A stretch of DNA of 64,000 nucleotides from Vibrio sp. S9_S30. GTDB lineage: Bacteria > Pseudomonadota > Gammaproteobacteria > Enterobacterales > Vibrionaceae. The notes below the pieces were generated by a model, which saw only the letters and a program-made list of their open reading frames with translations, did not search any database and was not told the DNA's origin. Each line of letters begins with the position of its first letter. The stretch's first letter is position 1. Shown piece after piece: positions 61,463 through 64,000 of this stretch. The stretch lies in contig NZ_JAAUWT010000020.1 in NCBI RefSeq assembly GCF_014694455.1, forward strand, positions 1-64,000. The letters run 5' to 3'. The translations under genes were made by a program, and so were the position numbers.

Positions 61463-63529
61463 TTACTTCTGCAGAAGCGAAATATCCGCAATCTGTAGGA
61501 ATAGGTTGCGTAGGTTGTTGAGTAGCGTTAGACGGTTCTTCTTCAGCGCTTCGTCATCGGTCATGACCATGACGTTGTCGAAAAACGCATCCACAGGATC
61601 ACGCAGATCAGCAAGCTTGCTGAGGGCTTCTTGGTAGTTGCCTGTCGCGAATGCGGGCTCTAATGCTTCTGTCATGACTTCCACGTTTTCAGCCAGTGCT
61701 TTTTCGGCGTCTTCTTGAAGAAGTGCTAAATCGATATCTGCTGTCAACTCACCATCAAATTTCGCCAGAATGTTACCTACACGCTTGTTTGCGGCGGCTA
61801 GAGCTTCTGCGGCTTCCAACTCACGGAAGTGAGACACCGCTTTAACTCGTTGGTCAAAGTCTGCGGGTTTGGTTGGGCGACGAGCCAGTACAGCCTGAAT
61901 GATATCAATGCTGAATCCTGCGTCTTGGTACCATGCACGGAAACGACCCAGCATAAAGTCGATGACGTCCGCTTCAACGTTGTCGTTGGTTAGCTTATCG
62001 CCTAGTAATGCTTTCGCTTTACTGATCAAATCAGTCAGGTCGAGGTTATAGCCATTTTCAACGATGATGCGCAGCACACCTAATGATGCGCGACGTAACG
62101 CGAATGGATCAGAGCCTTTTGGTGCTTGACCAATCCCGAAGATACCAACGATGGTGTCTAGCTTGTCTGCCATGGCTACTGCCGATGAAATCCCCGTGCT
62201 TGGGAGGTCGTCACCCGCAAAACGAGGCATGTATTGTTCGTAAAGCGCGAGTGCGACTTGCTCGTCTTCGCCATCGTGTTTTGCGTAGTGCATGCCCATC
62301 ACACCTTGCGTATCCGTGAATTCGAATACCATAGAGGTCATAAGGTCACATTTCGCTAGAAGACCAGCACGCTTCGACTTTTCAACGTCCGCATCAATTT
62401 GCTCAGCGATATAGCCTGCAAGCTCTGTGATACGGTCTGTTTTGTCTTTGATCGTCCCCAATTGCTTCTGGAAGATGGCTTGGTCTAGCTCAGGAAGACG
62501 GTCGATAAGTGGGCGCTTACGGTCGGTGTTGAAGAAGAATTCCGCATCCGCAAGACGTGGACGTACAACCTTCTCGTTACCTTCGATTACGTGGCGAGGC
62601 TCTTTCGACTCGATGTTCGACACGAAGATAAAGTTTGGCAAAAGATTCTTATCGGCATCATAAACAGGGAAGTACTTTTGGTCGCCTTTCATGGTGTAAA
62701 CCAACGCTTCAGAAGGCACCTTTAAGAACTCTTCTTCGAACTTCGCCGTTAATACGACGGGCCATTCAACCAGAGAGGTGACTTCTTCAACCAGATCATC
62801 TTCTAGGTCAGCTATACCGCCAACGGCCGCCGCGGCTTGTTGAGCGTCCGCAAGAATGATGGCTTTACGTGTTTCGTAATCGGCCATCACTTTACCGCGT
62901 TCTTCTAGAATTGCAGGGTATTGGTCGGCAGAGTCGATAGTGAACGCTTGCTTGCCCATGAAACGGTGGCCACGGATAGTACGAGCCGATGCGACTCCTA
63001 GGATCTCGCCTTCGATTAGTTCATCACCGAGCAGCACAGTCAGCGTTTTCACGGGACGGATAAATTGAATGTCTGAGCTGCCCCAGCGCATGGCTTTAGG
63101 AATGGGCAGGTCCGCCAGTGCTTTCGCCGCGATGTCTATTACCAATTCTTGAACGGATTTGCCAGCCACTTCTTGTTTGAAGAGTAACCACTCGCCTTTG
63201 TCGGTTTTCAGGCGGTCGGCTTGCTCAACCGTAATACCGTTACCGCGCGCCCAACCTTGTGCTGCTTTGGTTGCGTTGCCTTCGGCATCGAATGCCACAG
63301 AGAGAGCAGGACCGCGTTTTTCAACCACTTTGTCTGCTTGCCTTTCCGCGAGGTTCGCCACTTTCAGCGCGAGGCGGCGAGGCGCAGCAAACCATTTAAC
63401 GCCTTCATGAGAAAGCTCTGCCGATTTTAGACCCGCTTCAAAGTTAGCAGCAAAGGCTTCTGCTAGTGAACGAAGTGCCGTTGGTGGAAGTTCTTCCGTG
63501 CCCAGTTCAATTAGAAAATTCTTCGCCAT
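61463..63529 (-). CDS. glyS: Glycyl-tRNA synthetase beta subunit
   Basis: Large subunit of the alpha2beta2 bacterial glycyl-tRNA synthetase, binding tRNA. The 688-residue protein begins FLIELGTEELPPTALRSL, the family signature, with GEWLLFK near 110 and MKGDQKYFPVYD near 280. The HD-like region and the C-terminal anticodon-binding domain (DALR-like, about 570-680) follow. It lies 2 bp after glyQ. Confidence 0.97.
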   Translation of the reverse strand: MAKNFLIELGTEELPPTALRSLAEAFAANFEAGLKSAELSHEGVKWFAAPRRLALKVANLAERQADKVVEKRGPALSVAFDAEGNATKAAQGWARGNGITVEQADRLKTDKGEWLLFKQEVAGKSVQELVIDIAAKALADLPIPKAMRWGSSDIQFIRPVKTLTVLLGDELIEGEILGVASARTIRGHRFMGKQAFTIDSADQYPAILEERGKVMADYETRKAIILADAQQAAAAVGGIADLEDDLVEEVTSLVEWPVVLTAKFEEEFLKVPSEALVYTMKGDQKYFPVYDADKNLLPNFIFVSNIESKEPRHVIEGNEKVVRPRLADAEFFFNTDRKRPLIDRLPELDQAIFQKQLGTIKDKTDRITELAGYIAEQIDADVEKSKRAGLLAKCDLMTSMVFEFTDTQGVMGMHYAKHDGEDEQVALALYEQYMPRFAGDDLPSTGISSAVAMADKLDTIVGIFGIGQAPKGSDPFALRRASLGVLRIIVENGYNLDLTDLISKAKALLGDKLTNDNVEADVIDFMLGRFRAWYQDAGFSIDIIQAVLARRPTKPADFDQRVKAVSHFRELEAAEALAAANKRVGNILAKFDGELTADIDLALLQEDAEKALAENVEVMTEALEPAFATGNYQEALSKLADLRDPVDAFFDNVMVMTDDEALKKNRLTLLNNLRNLFLQIADISLLQK

Positions 63530-63531
63530 GA

Positions 63532-64000
63532 TTATTTACCTTCCTTCTTACACATAGGGAAGCCAAGTGCTTCACGTGACGCGTAGTACGCTTCTGCAAC
63601 GGATTTCGTTAGGTTACGAATACGAAGGATGTAACGTTGACGCTCGGTGACTGAAATCGCTTTACGAGCGTCAAGTAGGTTGAAGGCGTGACCAGCTTTA
63701 AGAATACGCTCGTAGGCGGGAAGCGGCAGTGGTTTTTCCAGTTCAAGTAGCTCTTTACACTCTTTTTCACACTGTTCGAAGAAAGTGAATAGGAAATCTA
63801 CATCGGCGTGTTCGAAGTTGTACGTTGATTGTTCCACTTCGTTTTGGTGGAAAATGTCACCATAAGTGACGTTTGAGCCGTCTGGCGCAACGTTCCACAC
63901 AAGGTCGTAAACGGAATCGACTTCCTGAATGTACATGGCAAGACGTTCGATACCGTAAGTGATCTCACCGGTCACGGGCTTACACTCAAGACCGCCCACC
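63532..64000 (-). CDS. glyQ: Glycyl-tRNA synthetase alpha subunit (3' part)
   Basis: C-terminal 155 or so residues of the roughly 300-residue catalytic subunit; the 5' half lies beyond the right edge. Clear GlyQ sequence: GGLECKPVTGEITYGIERLAMYIQ, FHQNEVEQSTYNFEHADVDFLF, and the C-terminal VAEAYYASREALGFPMC. It is transcribed leftward with glyS. Confidence 0.97.
   Translation of the reverse strand, partial: VGGLECKPVTGEITYGIERLAMYIQEVDSVYDLVWNVAPDGSNVTYGDIFHQNEVEQSTYNFEHADVDFLFTFFEQCEKECKELLELEKPLPLPAYERILKAGHAFNLLDARKAISVTERQRYILRIRNLTKSVAEAYYASREALGFPMCKKEGK

Noticed and set aside
63566..63581. TGCTTCACGTGACGCG in glyQ as a possible parS site
   Set aside because: The CACGTG core is present but only 12 of 16 bases match and the codons are those of conserved glyQ residues; chance is the simpler reading.
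1..64000. Search for a defence island, prophage, CRISPR array, secretion cluster or other undescribed multi-gene system
   Set aside because: Nearly every ORF belongs to a recognised family in a conserved order. No integrase, transposase, toxin-antitoxin pair or repeat-spacer array was seen.

Overview
This window looks like the replication-origin region of the larger chromosome (chromosome 1) of a member of the Vibrionaceae, most likely Vibrio. Three things point there. The gene order yrdA-yrdB-aroE-hemF-tsaC / purEK / yrdD-smg-dprA / def-fmt-rsmB-trkA and rpmH-rnpA-yidD-yidC-mnmE / dnaA-dnaN-recF-gyrB / ibpA / avtA / glyS-glyQ is the one I know from Vibrio. The proteins read as close relatives of Vibrio and Escherichia housekeeping proteins. 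An oriC of the E. coli/Vibrio type lies between mnmG and mioC. Base composition and codon use look even throughout, and I see no insertion sequence, integrase, prophage, CRISPR array or tRNA gene.

Layout. 1-230: left edge, with a leftward rRNA-type promoter whose operon lies outside the window. 227-5870: yrdA, then leftward tsaC-hemF-aroE-yrdB, the rightward PurR-type purEK operon, and yrdD. 5883-13060: leftward LysM protein-dprA-smg facing rightward def-fmt-rsmB-trkA (protein maturation, initiator tRNA formylation, 16S methylation, potassium uptake). 13094-21215: hemolysin III-like protein, Spo0M-like protein with a tandem repeat at its stop codon, a small unknown ORF, yihD, ccoG, srkA, dsbA, a PlsC-family acyltransferase and a DUF2860 outer-membrane barrel. 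21216-29526: comM and the full ilvLGMEDA branched-chain amino acid operon with an attenuator. 29546-31165: a divergent substrate-binding protein/permease pair without its own ATPase. 31267-44215: leftward glmU, the nine-gene atp operon, parAB, rsmG and mnmG. 44216-45731: oriC, mioC and a DnaA-box-containing intergenic region. 45732-49592: mnmE, yidC, yidD, rnpA, rpmH. 49812-52065: a complete amino-acid (probably cystine-type) ABC importer. 52398-58438: dnaA-dnaN-recF-gyrB. 58439-64000: ibpA behind a sigma-32 promoter and a ROSE-type RNA thermometer, avtA, a small lipoprotein, glyS and the 3' part of glyQ.

How it works together. Replication initiation (oriC, DnaA, DnaN, GyrB), segregation (ParAB), ribosome and tRNA maturation (RnpA, RpmH, RsmG, RsmB, MnmE, MnmG, TsaC, GlyQS) and energy supply (ATP synthase) sit within about 20 kb of the origin, where fast growth gives the highest gene dosage. 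Smaller adaptive modules lie among them: DsbA/SrkA envelope-stress functions, natural-transformation genes dprA and comM, and nutrient importers.

I found no clearly new multi-gene system. The points most worth checking are regulatory or architectural: a permease with a perfect lipobox, a second DnaA-box/GATC cluster upstream of mioC, a near-parS sequence at the end of recF, an 18-bp tandem repeat that supplies the stop codon of a Spo0M-family gene, a nested palindromic repeat after gyrB, and a terminator sitting directly in the srkA translation start region. All family names come from reading the translated proteins; no database search was run.
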